NCBI GenBank assembly: GCA_030427085.1
Contig: JAUHXH010000002.1
Span: forward strand, 744,001-808,000
Direction: 5' to 3'
DNA: 64,000 nt
Source of the DNA: Gammaproteobacteria bacterium
GTDB taxonomy: Bacteria > Pseudomonadota > Gammaproteobacteria > Pseudomonadales > Halieaceae
Shown piece by piece: positions 35,126-43,817 of this stretch (positions are counted from its first letter, which is position 1; each line of letters starts with the position of its first letter). The notes under the pieces are model-generated. The model ran no database searches, was not told the DNA's origin, and was given only the letters and a program-made list of their open reading frames with translations. A program made the position numbers and the translations under genes.

Positions 35126-35673
35126 CCTTGTCTGCGAGTCAGTGAAACGCTGGCCAGGCCAGCCAGTGCCACGGCCAGCCCTATCACTCCCAACGCTGGC
35201 AGTGCCGGCACCGTGTGACTGACAGGCGGCGCTGGTGCGGGAATGGAGAAGGGAACTCCCTGGCCTTTGAAGTTGCCCAGCGCTGTATCGCAGGTGTCAC
35301 TTTCGTGCGCGATCACAAATATATCGTAGCTCCCCGGTGCAGTGGGCACGGTGACTGATTGAGTAACGCTGGCAAATTGACTGGCGCCGGCAGTCGGCGT
35401 GACATCCGGGGTTGGGTCAGCGCTGCAGAAACTGCTCACCACGGTGCCGCCCGTTGTCTGCACAACAAATTCGGTGGCATTCCAGAACAGTGGTGTGGGC
35501 GCGGCATTGATAGTGTCGGCGGCCAGGGTCACGGAAACGCTTTGCCCGGCGGAAAATGTGAACGGAGTGCCCGTGAAGGAAACACCGTCCACGATCAGGT
35601 CGACAAAAGTTATGTCGGCCGAGGCCGGCACGGCCAGTATCAACCCGAATAGCAAACCCCGAAGATGACGCAT
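35104..35673 (-). CDS. Exported protein with CTERM-like C-terminal sorting signal
   Basis: A 189-residue protein from the ATG at 35671-35673, preceded by GGGAG (a TTG directly upstream is possible). The signal peptide is LRGLLFGLILAVPASA. The mature part is a small beta-rich domain with two cysteines. The tail has the three-part architecture of CTERM sorting signals: the motif HTVPALPALG, a hydrophobic helix (VIGLAVALAGLASVSL) and a basic end (TRRQGQGRSRR). It resembles the IPTL-CTERM type but does not match exactly. It would be processed by an exosortase/archaeosortase-like enzyme encoded elsewhere. Function unknown. Confidence 0.75.
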   Translation of the reverse strand: MRHLRGLLFGLILAVPASADITFVDLIVDGVSFTGTPFTFSAGQSVSVTLAADTINAAPTPLFWNATEFVVQTTGGTVVSSFCSADPTPDVTPTAGASQFASVTQSVTVPTAPGSYDIFVIAHESDTCDTALGNFKGQGVPFSIPAPAPPVSHTVPALPALGVIGLAVALAGLASVSLTRRQGQGRSRR

Positions 35674-35736
35674 CAAGACACTCCCTATCTGTGGATGGGT
35701 GTCAGCATAGACGATTTTTCAGGCGTCGGGGAGAGG

Positions 35737-35810
35737 TGGAGCGGGTGATGGGAATCGAACCCACGTTAGAAGCTTGGGAAGCTCCTGTTCTACCATTGAA
35801 CTACACCCGC
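35737..35810 (-). tRNA. tRNA-Gly (anticodon CCC)
   Basis: The minus strand folds into a full cloverleaf. The acceptor is GCGGGTG with CACCCGC, the D arm GTTC/GAAC with AATGGTA loop, the anticodon stem GGAGC/GCTTC with loop TTCCCAA (anticodon CCC), and the T arm contains GGTTCGATTCC. Discriminator T and CCA are encoded (CCA complement at 35737-35739). It reads GGG glycine codons. Confidence 0.95.
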
Positions 35811-35854
35811 GGGGTGTTGCTTGCGAAGCGAGATTACCCCACTGGCGAGACAAG

Positions 35855-38800
35855 TCAATTATCAGGAGCGAGATCGGGGAAGCGGCGTGCGAGTTCGGCC
35901 ACGCGTTGCTGGCCCGTGGTGATGGCGTCCTGACAGGGAGTGCGGGATGACAGGAAGCGATCTTTCAGCCCCAGCGCCAGGATCGACAAACCACCGGTGG
36001 CGACCGCTGCGCCGCCTTGCACCAGGGCGGTGCCGGGATTGAGGGAGAGCAGGGGGCTGGTCAGTGTGCCGCCTACCCGGACGTAGGGGTTCACCAGTGT
36101 CGACAGGCTGATCCCCAGTCCTTTCTGTGGCACGGTTCGAAATTCAACTGAGAGCTTCTCCGTTTTCAGATCGGTTTCCGTGCTGGCGAAAATGTTCAGC
36201 CGTTCACTCTGCAGGACCATGGCCGGATTGCCGGTGAGCATGCCCTGGTTAAATTCGGTCATCACTGACAGACACTCAACTTCGGTGTAGGGCTTTTTCT
36301 TGTCGAATGGGTTGAGCGTCGAGATTAGTTCACCGATGAAGTCATTGACGAACAGAGAGGCTGTGGCGCCGGATTTGATGCGCCCGGGCCCGCCGATCAC
36401 TTGCATGTAACCATCCAGATCTGCGGCCAGTTCACGTACCGTTGTCCCGCTGGCATCTGCTACCAGTGACACGCTGAGTCGGGGCATGGCTTGTTGCTCA
36501 TCGTCGGTGCCCTGTACCAGTGGCATGAGGATATTCTCACCGTGCAGTGCCGTTTGCAGGCGCATGTTTTTGCCTTGTGGTACCAGGTTGAAGGTGCCAC
36601 TGAGCAGACCGCCGGCCGGGGCGAGATAGGTGAAGTCGGGTACTTTCAGTGCGCCATCCTTAAGCGTGGCGTGTACCTCGATATCTCTCAGCCATAACCG
36701 TTCCCTGTCCGCGCGCAGCTGATCAATCGATAGCGCGATCTCGGCATCAATGCCCTCAAGCGCTTCAATGGGTAGCGGCGTGTCGGGGATCATTCGTGTT
36801 TTTCTCTGCTGTGGAGGTAGTGGTGGTGCTTCCGTTTTTTTACGTTCCGCAAAGAATGGCAACAGATCCAGTTTGGGAGAGGCCAGCTGTACTTCGTATT
36901 TCAGAGGGTCTCCGGCGCGAACTGTCAGCTTGCCCGTAATCGGGCTGCCGGCGAGATTGGCGCGAAGATCCTCTACCAGTAACGCATCTTCGGCGCCGTG
37001 AGCGTTGAGTTCTATCTCTACTGGCTTGTCTGGCAGGGTTCTTTTGGCCAGGGAGTTGTATACCGCCAGGCTGGTCAAACGGGCTTTGAGGGCAAACTGG
37101 AATTGATTGGCATCCGGCCAGCTGCCGTCTTCCGCCGGCAAGGGCAGGCTGCCGTTTGCACTGAGATGGGTATTGCCGTGGTCGAGCACTACATTGTCGA
37201 AATGCAGGCTGCCGTCGCCACTGTGAATGGCACCCCGCGCTCTAAGCGGGTGTGCAGGAAAGCTGGAGACATCTAGTTGGAACAGAGAAAGCGTATTTTT
37301 TAATTGCGGCACGTTTAGTGCGAATTCGAGGGAAGACGGTTGGTCGAAGGGATCATAGGCAACGGTGCCCTCGATGTTCAGTGTGTCTTCACCAATGCGA
37401 ACCTCCCCATCGCTGATGTTGAGGGTGTCTACGTCTAACTGGAGCGTGGTACTGAGGGTGAAATCCTGTGCTGGGAGGTTGTCCACACCCACCAGCGTAC
37501 CGGTAACGGCGAGGTTTTCGCCTTGGCCATTAAGGCTGAGGCGCCCTCCGACGCCTTGCTCCGCCGGCGTAATGTCTCCACTAAAGGCGAGTTGGTCTTT
37601 GCCTACCTGCAGTTCACCCTGCTTGATGCTTACCGTTTCGCCGATCACGGCGGCATCCAGAACGACCCGCAGCGGATGATCGCCCGGTGTGTCGATGGCG
37701 AGGGCCCGGGTGATGGGAAGTGTGCTGTCAGCAACCAGGTTTACCTCGATCTGCGAGCCATCCAGCGATTGCAGTGAGCTGAGACCGGCAGAGCCGTTCA
37801 GGTCTATTCCATCGCTTTGGCCCTGTAGTTGTAGCTCCGCCCCGGGGCCGTCTGGCCGCGCCCGAGCCTGTAGTTGCAATGTCATCGGGCCATTCAGGGT
37901 GCCCGGCACTTGCAGGAAGGCGTTGTAGTGGGCGAGCTCGCTGATCTGCAACTCCGCTTCGCCGCGTAGTGTGGCGGCATCGCGGATATCCTCGGCGGAG
38001 GCTTCGGCTGTAAGGGTGCTGTCTGCCAGCTGCACTTGCAGCGCAGGTAAGGTAACGCGGTGCCCTGATCGCTCAATTTTGCCGTTCATTTGGTACGGTT
38101 GGGCCGGGAAACCTTCCACGCCAGCCAATGCGATCATGGCGGCGATGTCCGGGCCGCTGGCGGAGAACTCCACAGCGCCGTCGGCGTCGAGGGTCGCACT
38201 GGCGCTGTGGCCCTTCAGATACAGTGTGTGCTGGCCAAGGTCGCCCTCCACGGTGGCCGCAAACCCCTCATCTTGTGGTGCAATTACCGCGGAGAGCTGC
38301 ACCGCGCCGGAGGCAAAGGGCGGCAGGTGCAGTTGTGCCAGCAGTGGATCTACCGAGGGTATCGAGACAGTGGCATTGCCGCGTATGCCGGCTATGGACA
38401 TCAGGTCGGGGAAAGTGAATTGGGCGCCGATGGTGGCGTCTTGCAAGGTCCCGGAAAGTTTTACATCCGCATTTTTTAGTGTTGCCAGTTCCGCACCCGA
38501 GGCGGCCAGCACGAGCGACAGCGGCAGTTCATTGAGCGCGCCCTGCCATTGCAATTGCAGAGCCTCAGTGTCTGGCATGGTTCCGGAGAAGTCTGCTGCC
38601 GTCAGTACCAACGGGCCAGCCCGGTCCGGACTGGCATACTGCACGCTTGAGTCGGTGATGGTGAGTTGGTCGACAGTAACCGGCAAGGTGAAGGGTTCGT
38701 CTTCTTCCGGTGCCGGCTCGGCCACTTCGGTGCTGAACGTCCAGTTATCTTCCCCGGACTGGGCAACCTCAATGGCTACGCGCAATTGGTGGGCTTTAAG

Positions 38801-39121
38801 CCGGCGAATTCGAATCGTGTCGGAGAGCAGGGTGGTGGCGTCTACTACGAGGTCCAGTTCCTTGACGGCGGCCAGGTCTGGCACCTTCGCCCAGGCTGGA
38901 GCAGCCAGCGTAACCTCAGTTGCGTGCAGGTGGATGTCGCGGCCAAGGGAGAGTTCCAAGGGCCCGGCAATACGCAACTCCCGGCCCAGCAGCTTCGACA
39001 GGGCTTGCTCGCCCTGGGGTTTAAAGCGGCCCAGATCCATGTTGAATAGCACTACAATGGCCACCAGTAACAGCAGCAGTACGATCCCGGTAATCCATCC
39101 CAGCACGCGCAGTGCGATCAT
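35855..39121 (-). CDS. AsmA family protein
   Basis: A 1,088-residue protein with one N-terminal membrane helix (VLGWITGIVLLLLLVAIVVLFN) and a long periplasmic beta-rich body. The N-terminal AsmA block is visible (LKRHPQGEQ-type region read as LGRFKPQGEQALSKLLGRELRIAGPLELSLG), and a C-terminal AsmA_2-like region (ATASLFVNDFIGELISTLNPF near residue ~950) precedes VNPYVRVGGTLTSPLLSL. AsmA-like proteins bridge inner and outer membrane and take part in phospholipid transport and outer-membrane homeostasis. It is alone on its strand, downstream of nothing obvious; the PhyH-type gene starts divergently 126 bases away. Confidence 0.9.
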   Translation of the reverse strand: MIALRVLGWITGIVLLLLLVAIVVLFNMDLGRFKPQGEQALSKLLGRELRIAGPLELSLGRDIHLHATEVTLAAPAWAKVPDLAAVKELDLVVDATTLLSDTIRIRRLKAHQLRVAIEVAQSGEDNWTFSTEVAEPAPEEDEPFTLPVTVDQLTITDSSVQYASPDRAGPLVLTAADFSGTMPDTEALQLQWQGALNELPLSLVLAASGAELATLKNADVKLSGTLQDATIGAQFTFPDLMSIAGIRGNATVSIPSVDPLLAQLHLPPFASGAVQLSAVIAPQDEGFAATVEGDLGQHTLYLKGHSASATLDADGAVEFSASGPDIAAMIALAGVEGFPAQPYQMNGKIERSGHRVTLPALQVQLADSTLTAEASAEDIRDAATLRGEAELQISELAHYNAFLQVPGTLNGPMTLQLQARARPDGPGAELQLQGQSDGIDLNGSAGLSSLQSLDGSQIEVNLVADSTLPITRALAIDTPGDHPLRVVLDAAVIGETVSIKQGELQVGKDQLAFSGDITPAEQGVGGRLSLNGQGENLAVTGTLVGVDNLPAQDFTLSTTLQLDVDTLNISDGEVRIGEDTLNIEGTVAYDPFDQPSSLEFALNVPQLKNTLSLFQLDVSSFPAHPLRARGAIHSGDGSLHFDNVVLDHGNTHLSANGSLPLPAEDGSWPDANQFQFALKARLTSLAVYNSLAKRTLPDKPVEIELNAHGAEDALLVEDLRANLAGSPITGKLTVRAGDPLKYEVQLASPKLDLLPFFAERKKTEAPPLPPQQRKTRMIPDTPLPIEALEGIDAEIALSIDQLRADRERLWLRDIEVHATLKDGALKVPDFTYLAPAGGLLSGTFNLVPQGKNMRLQTALHGENILMPLVQGTDDEQQAMPRLSVSLVADASGTTVRELAADLDGYMQVIGGPGRIKSGATASLFVNDFIGELISTLNPFDKKKPYTEVECLSVMTEFNQGMLTGNPAMVLQSERLNIFASTETDLKTEKLSVEFRTVPQKGLGISLSTLVNPYVRVGGTLTSPLLSLNPGTALVQGGAAVATGGLSILALGLKDRFLSSRTPCQDAITTGQQRVAELARRFPDLAPDN

Positions 39122-39247
39122 TATCCAATCGGCCTTGTCTTGCCCTTCACAGGAAAGCGCAGCATAGCCCAGATTGCCCGATAGTGCCGACCACCTTGCG
39201 GTTTCGGGCTACCACTGGGCCAGTGGCTTGGTTATAGTGGCGCCGCG

Positions 39248-40171
39248 ATGAACGAACAAACTCCGCTGGCCTCCGGCCAGGAACACAATCAGCCATTGGT
39301 AGAATCTCGTCCCGATGAGGCCGCCGAGCTTTTGCGGCAGCGATTTGCCGAGTTTGGGTACCTGTTTTTCCGCGGTTTCGTCGAGCCTGAGGCCTGTGCC
39401 GAATTGCAGTCGGCTATGTTGTCCTGCCTGCAGGGGCATGTGGAGGACGGCGAGCAGGGGCCAGCCCTGATCGGGGAGCCCTTTTTCGAAACGGACCCGG
39501 TGTGGGATGCGGTGTACCCGGCGATTCAGTCACTGGAATCCCTGCACGGCTTCTTCCATCAGCCTCGGCTGCAGCAGTTGATGCAGCAGGTGGTGAATGA
39601 CGAAGTGTTTGTCTATCCGATGAAAATGGCGCGTATCTCTACACCGCGCAAACTCGGCTACGAAACACCCCCGCACCAGGATGCGCACTCCCACCAGGCG
39701 CCCGATACGATGGCGGGCATCTGGATCGCCCTGCACGATATCGATCAGGAACTGGGGCGGCTAAAACTGTTGCCCGGCTCGCATCAGGCGGGAGTGCGGC
39801 GGGTGTTGGAAGCGCAGGGCGTCGGCGGTGTGCAGTGCGAAATTTTCCCCGAAGAAACCACCTGGCACACGGCGGATTTTGGCCGCGGCGATGTGGTGAT
39901 CTTTCACGCCTGTACGGTGCACAAGGCGGAACCCAACCGAAGTGACAACGGCGTGCGCCTGAGTGTAGACACGCGCTTCTCCGACTACGGCGCGCCGGTG
40001 TTCGTCACCAATTTCGAGCCTCACCACGGCTGGCGTATCGACGCCCTCGACTGGCAAGCCATTTACCGGGGCTGGACTTCAGCCAACCTGCAGTACTACT
40101 GGCAGGATTATCCGAATGTGGTGGATCAGGTGTGGCGCAGGCCACCCGAACAGCAGCCGGCGCAAATTTAG
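39248..40171 (+). CDS. Phytanoyl-CoA dioxygenase (PhyH) family protein
   Basis: A 307-residue cytosolic protein. The Fe(II)/2-oxoglutarate facial triad is readable: PPHQDAHSH gives His143 and Asp145, and FHACTVHKAEPN gives the distal His (His220 or His225), with the 2-oxoglutarate-binding Arg in GVRLSVDTR. FAEFGYLFFRGFVEPEAC is the usual N-terminal block. It hydroxylates an unknown substrate. The stop codon overlaps that of the convergent alpha/beta hydrolase (shared TTAG). Confidence 0.87.
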   Translation: MNEQTPLASGQEHNQPLVESRPDEAAELLRQRFAEFGYLFFRGFVEPEACAELQSAMLSCLQGHVEDGEQGPALIGEPFFETDPVWDAVYPAIQSLESLHGFFHQPRLQQLMQQVVNDEVFVYPMKMARISTPRKLGYETPPHQDAHSHQAPDTMAGIWIALHDIDQELGRLKLLPGSHQAGVRRVLEAQGVGGVQCEIFPEETTWHTADFGRGDVVIFHACTVHKAEPNRSDNGVRLSVDTRFSDYGAPVFVTNFEPHHGWRIDALDWQAIYRGWTSANLQYYWQDYPNVVDQVWRRPPEQQPAQI

Positions 40172-41022
40172 TCGGGTGTACCACCCAACAGGATGTTGTT
40201 GATCGCCTCCGGGGCTTCATACATCGCCCAGTGGCCAATCTCAGACAGGATGTAAAACTCGCTATTGGGCTGCGCGCTTTGGAACAGTGCGCGGCGCGCC
40301 TCAAACGCGGCTCGATCGCCGGCCGTAGCATCTTGTTCACCCCACACGCCTACCAGGTGGGCTTTAATGTCTCCCAATACGCGCTGCAGGTCATCGCTAC
40401 CGGCAAGCTTGCGGCTGCGGAAGCGGTGGCGGGCCAGATTGTCTGCGTGAATGTGCAGGGCAAAATCATCTGCCGACTCGGGTTTGGCCAGCATCAGTCG
40501 CAGCAGGTTTTCCCGGGTGATGGCCAGCGCATCTTCCGGCGAGGTTACCTGCGTGGGTGGGGGTAGTAGCGGTACCTGATGATGAAGGTCGCCAAAGCCG
40601 GACGCGCCGATCAAGGTCAGCCGTCGGCAGCGCTCGCCGGCAAGTGCGGCGATGTGGCCACTGATCATGGCGCCAAAACTGAAGGCGCCGATTTCGAAGG
40701 GGCTGTCCTCACCTAACACTTCATTGAGGCTGTTCAGCATCACCTGCGCGAAATGTTCGGTGGTGAAGGGCGCTGCCAGTGAGGCGGAATCGCCCAGCCC
40801 GGGTAGATCCGGCACCCACAGTGGCCGAGCCGTTTTGAGGCTGTCGATGTTGGCCGCCCAGTGGGTCCAGGAACCAAAGCCGCCGTGAATCAGAACCAGC
40901 GGCAAACCGCTGGCTTCAGGCCCACACCATTCACGCCATACGATCGCACCCTCACCGTAGGGCGTGCAATGCACACGCCCGCTCGCGGCAAGATCGGACA
41001 GCCGTTGTTGTGCCTCGCTCAC
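40168..41022 (-). CDS. Alpha/beta hydrolase
   Basis: A 284-residue protein with the alpha/beta-hydrolase core. LVLIHGGFGSWTHW is the oxyanion HGG region, WVPDLPGLGDS follows, and IGAFSFGAMISG holds the nucleophile Ser in A-F-S-F-G, a variant of GxSxG. A late VGVWGEQDA supplies the acid, and LSEIGHWAMYEAPE the catalytic His. No signal peptide. Its start overlaps the mmsB stop (ATGA), so it is the last gene of the valine-degradation operon and may hydrolyse a thioester or ester in that pathway (inference). Confidence 0.85.
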   Translation of the reverse strand: MSEAQQRLSDLAASGRVHCTPYGEGAIVWREWCGPEASGLPLVLIHGGFGSWTHWAANIDSLKTARPLWVPDLPGLGDSASLAAPFTTEHFAQVMLNSLNEVLGEDSPFEIGAFSFGAMISGHIAALAGERCRRLTLIGASGFGDLHHQVPLLPPPTQVTSPEDALAITRENLLRLMLAKPESADDFALHIHADNLARHRFRSRKLAGSDDLQRVLGDIKAHLVGVWGEQDATAGDRAAFEARRALFQSAQPNSEFYILSEIGHWAMYEAPEAINNILLGGTPD

Positions 41023-41909
41023 GCCTCTTCCTGCAGCAACTGCAGGATGCTGGAGAAATCACGCCGGCCATTGCCCGCGCCCTGGTGTTCGCGGAAGCGC
41101 TCACCAGCGAGCTTGCCGAGCTGGTTCTCAACCCCGCTGGCCTCGGCGATTTCCAGCGCCAGGCCCAGGTCCTTCACCATCAGGTCAACCATGAAGCCGG
41201 GCTTGTAGTCCTTGCTGGCCGGTGCGTTTTCCATCACGCCGGGCCAGGGGTTGTACACTTCCAGCGACCAGTTGCGGCCAGAACTGGCCAGCATGATTTC
41301 CGACAGCACTTTCGGGTCCAGACCGTTGCGCGCGCCCATTTCCAGCGCTTCGCAGGTGCCGAGCATATGAATGGCCAGCAGCATGTTGTTGCAGCCCTTC
41401 GCCACCTGACCGGCGCCGGCGGGGCCGGCGTGGAAGATGTTTTTGCCCATGCCGGCCAACACGGGCTTCGCGCGCTCAAAGGTGGCGGCACTGCCGCCAC
41501 ACATAAAGGCCAGCGTGCCTGCGGCTGCGGCGGCGACGCCACCGGAAACCGGGGTGTCCATGAAGCCGATGTTCAGTGCGGCGGCGGCTTCGCCCACTTC
41601 GCGGGCGGTGGCAGCGTCAATAGTGCTGCAGTCCAGCAGGGTAACGGAGCTGTCCAGTTGCGCCAGCAGGCCGCTGTCGCCGAGGTATAGCTGGGCAACG
41701 TGCTTGCCCGCCGGGAGCATGGAAACCACGTATTCCTTGCCCGTCGCGGCTTCTGCCGCGCTGGCGGCAACGGCGGCGCCGGCCTGTGCCAGATCCGCGC
41801 AGGCTTCAGGGACCAGGTCGAAAACGGTGACGTCGTGCCCGGCGGCGACGAGGTTCTTCGCCATGGGGCCACCCATATTGCCGAGGCCGATAAAAGCAAT
41901 GGAAGCCAT
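41019..41909 (-). CDS. mmsB: 3-hydroxyisobutyrate dehydrogenase
   Basis: A 296-residue NAD-dependent enzyme. IAFIGLGNMGGPMAKNL is the Rossmann nucleotide site and family signature. DCSTIDAATAREV and the substrate-binding DTPVSGGVAAAAAGTL follow; GQVAKGCNNML contains the catalytic Lys. It oxidises 3-hydroxyisobutyrate to methylmalonate semialdehyde in valine breakdown. The upstream operon supplies its substrate. The small gap to the hydrolase gene (10 bases) and the ATGA overlap downstream show co-transcription. Confidence 0.93.
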   Translation of the reverse strand: MASIAFIGLGNMGGPMAKNLVAAGHDVTVFDLVPEACADLAQAGAAVAASAAEAATGKEYVVSMLPAGKHVAQLYLGDSGLLAQLDSSVTLLDCSTIDAATAREVGEAAAALNIGFMDTPVSGGVAAAAAGTLAFMCGGSAATFERAKPVLAGMGKNIFHAGPAGAGQVAKGCNNMLLAIHMLGTCEALEMGARNGLDPKVLSEIMLASSGRNWSLEVYNPWPGVMENAPASKDYKPGFMVDLMVKDLGLALEIAEASGVENQLGKLAGERFREHQGAGNGRRDFSSILQLLQEEA

Positions 41910-41919
41910 AGTGTTTACC

Positions 41920-43029
41920 TCAGCTCAGATCTGACAGGGGGTTTACATCCCATGGGGACTGGAAAAAACTGTCCAGCAAATCCTGGGGGACTTCGTGGGA
42001 GCCAGCAAAGTGCCACTGGGGCTTGCGGTCCTTGTCGATGAGCAGCGCGCGAACGCCCTCGGCAAACTCCGGGTGGCGCACCACGTTGGTGCCCAGTTGG
42101 AGCTCGCTCTGGAACACTTCGCGCAGGGACGCATGGCGCGTCTCCCACAACTGCCGGTGAATCCAGCAGGCTGCGAGCTTGGAACCGTGGGCAAGGCCAT
42201 CGCGGGCCTTTGCCAGCCAGGGGTCGTTGGTTTGTTGGCCGGTGATGTTGTCGATAATTTCGTGCACGTCGTCGCCATCACAGAGCGCGTTGATGGTTGC
42301 CATGTGCGGTTCCACCTGGCCGGCGGGGCAGGCAGACAGGCTTTTTTCGGAGAACGGCCGCAATACGTGCCGCACCTGTGCGTGATCGCTGTCCGCCTGG
42401 CCACTCCACTGCTGCGCCAGTAGTTGGTTCAACACGGCCTCTTTGTGCTCGCTGCCGATGAATCGATCAGCCAGACCGGTATAGAGCGCATCCGCGGCGT
42501 TGATGGAGGCGCCGGTCAGTGCCAGGAATTCTCCCGCCGAGCCGGGCATGTGATTGAGGAACCAGCTACCACCCACGTCGGGGAATAGGGCGATGGTGAT
42601 TTCCGGCATGGCGATACGGGTGCGCTCAGTGACGATGCGATGGGAGCAGCCCGCCATCACGCCCAGGCCACCGCCCATCACGATGCCGTGACCCCAGCAG
42701 ATGATGGGTTTGCTGTAGCGGTGCAGGGTGTAGTTCATGCGGTATTCGCGTTCGAAGAACGACTCCGCATACTCGCAGGGTCCACCCGGCGTACCCACGG
42801 CCGAGGCGTGCAGTGCCTGTACATCGCCACCGGCGCAAAAGGCTTTCTCGCCGGCGCCGTCGATGAATACCGCGGCAATGTTGTCGTCATCGGCCCAGGT
42901 ATCCAGTTGTGCCTGCAGCAAATCGACCATTTCCAGCGTGAGGGAGTTCAGGGTGCTTTCGGCATTCAGGGTGAGCTTGCCGATACGGCCCTGAACGGCG
43001 TCCAGTTCCTGTGCAATTACAGCGCTCAT
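41920..43029 (-). CDS. 3-hydroxyisobutyryl-CoA hydrolase
   Basis: A 369-residue member of the crotonase superfamily. The start at 43029 (MSAVIAQELDAV) overlaps the preceding stop as TGATG; an upstream ATG at 43044 adds five residues. FIDGAGEKAFCAGGDVQAL and WGHGIVMGGGLGVMAGCSHRI form the oxyanion hole, and MPEITIALFPDVGGSWFLNHM contains the catalytic Glu-Asp region characteristic of the hydrolase subgroup. The length (~370) separates it from hydratases (~260). It releases 3-hydroxyisobutyrate from its CoA ester, feeding MmsB. Confidence 0.92.
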   Translation of the reverse strand: MSAVIAQELDAVQGRIGKLTLNAESTLNSLTLEMVDLLQAQLDTWADDDNIAAVFIDGAGEKAFCAGGDVQALHASAVGTPGGPCEYAESFFEREYRMNYTLHRYSKPIICWGHGIVMGGGLGVMAGCSHRIVTERTRIAMPEITIALFPDVGGSWFLNHMPGSAGEFLALTGASINAADALYTGLADRFIGSEHKEAVLNQLLAQQWSGQADSDHAQVRHVLRPFSEKSLSACPAGQVEPHMATINALCDGDDVHEIIDNITGQQTNDPWLAKARDGLAHGSKLAACWIHRQLWETRHASLREVFQSELQLGTNVVRHPEFAEGVRALLIDKDRKPQWHFAGSHEVPQDLLDSFFQSPWDVNPLSDLS

Positions 43030-43817
43030 CAGGCGTTCTTCCATTGGGCAGTGCGTTTTTCCAGGAAGGCGTTCACGCCCTCGCGCTGGTCTTCAGTGTC
43101 GAACAGGTCGACAAAGCGATCGCGTTCAGCGGGCAGTGCGCCCTGCATCGCGGTATCGCGAGCACTGTGGATCAACTGCTTGCAGAAGGTCACGGCGATG
43201 GGGCTCTGCTGGCCAACCTGCTCGGCCAGTACCAGGGCGCGTTCCAGCGCGGAGCCGCTTGGCACCACTTCTTCCACCAGACCGATGCGCTCGGCGGTAT
43301 CGGCTTTGATGCGTTCGCCGCACAGAATCATTTTCTTGGCCCAGCCTTCACCTACCAGCCAGGACAGGCGCTGGGTGCCGCCGGCGCAGGGCAGCAGGCC
43401 GACTTTCGCTTCGGGCAGTGCCATCTGCGCCTGCTCTTCGGCAATGCGAATGTCACAGGCCAGTGCCACTTCCAGGCCGCCGCCCATGGCGAAGCCGTTG
43501 ATGGCGGCGATGGAAACACCGCGGAAATCCGCCAGGGTTTCGAAGGCGGAGCCGAAGTACTCGGCCATGGCGCGGGCGCGGTCTTTGTCACCGTCGGCGA
43601 ATAATTTCAGGTCGGCACCGGCGGAGAAGAATTTGTCACCCGACCCGGTAAGCACCAGCGCGTAGATGTCGCGCTCGCCATTGAGCTTTTCTACCAGGTC
43701 TTTCAGCGCCGGCAGGCTCTCGGTGTCCCAGGTATTGGCGGCGGGATTGTCGATGGTGACCACCGCCGTGTGGCCGCGAACCTCGACCTTCAGTTTTTCC
43801 GATGTGCTCAAACTCAC
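43029..43817 (-). CDS. Enoyl-CoA hydratase (methacrylyl-CoA hydratase role)
   Basis: A 262-residue crotonase. LTGSGDKFFSAGADLKLF and AINGFAMGGGLEVALACD form the oxyanion hole; LPEAKVGLLPCAGGTQRLSWLVGE contains the second catalytic acid region. The N-terminal VEVRGHTAVVTIDNPAANTWD is typical. In this operon it most likely hydrates methacrylyl-CoA to 3-hydroxyisobutyryl-CoA, though the fold alone cannot separate this from other enoyl-CoA substrates. It overlaps the upstream acyl-CoA dehydrogenase by 4 bases. Confidence 0.9.
   Translation of the reverse strand: MSLSTSEKLKVEVRGHTAVVTIDNPAANTWDTESLPALKDLVEKLNGERDIYALVLTGSGDKFFSAGADLKLFADGDKDRARAMAEYFGSAFETLADFRGVSIAAINGFAMGGGLEVALACDIRIAEEQAQMALPEAKVGLLPCAGGTQRLSWLVGEGWAKKMILCGERIKADTAERIGLVEEVVPSGSALERALVLAEQVGQQSPIAVTFCKQLIHSARDTAMQGALPAERDRFVDLFDTEDQREGVNAFLEKRTAQWKNA

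Noticed and set aside
37971-39167. 398-codon plus-strand open frame
   Set aside because: Antisense to the N-terminal half of AsmA; Ser-rich artefact of that gene's codon use.
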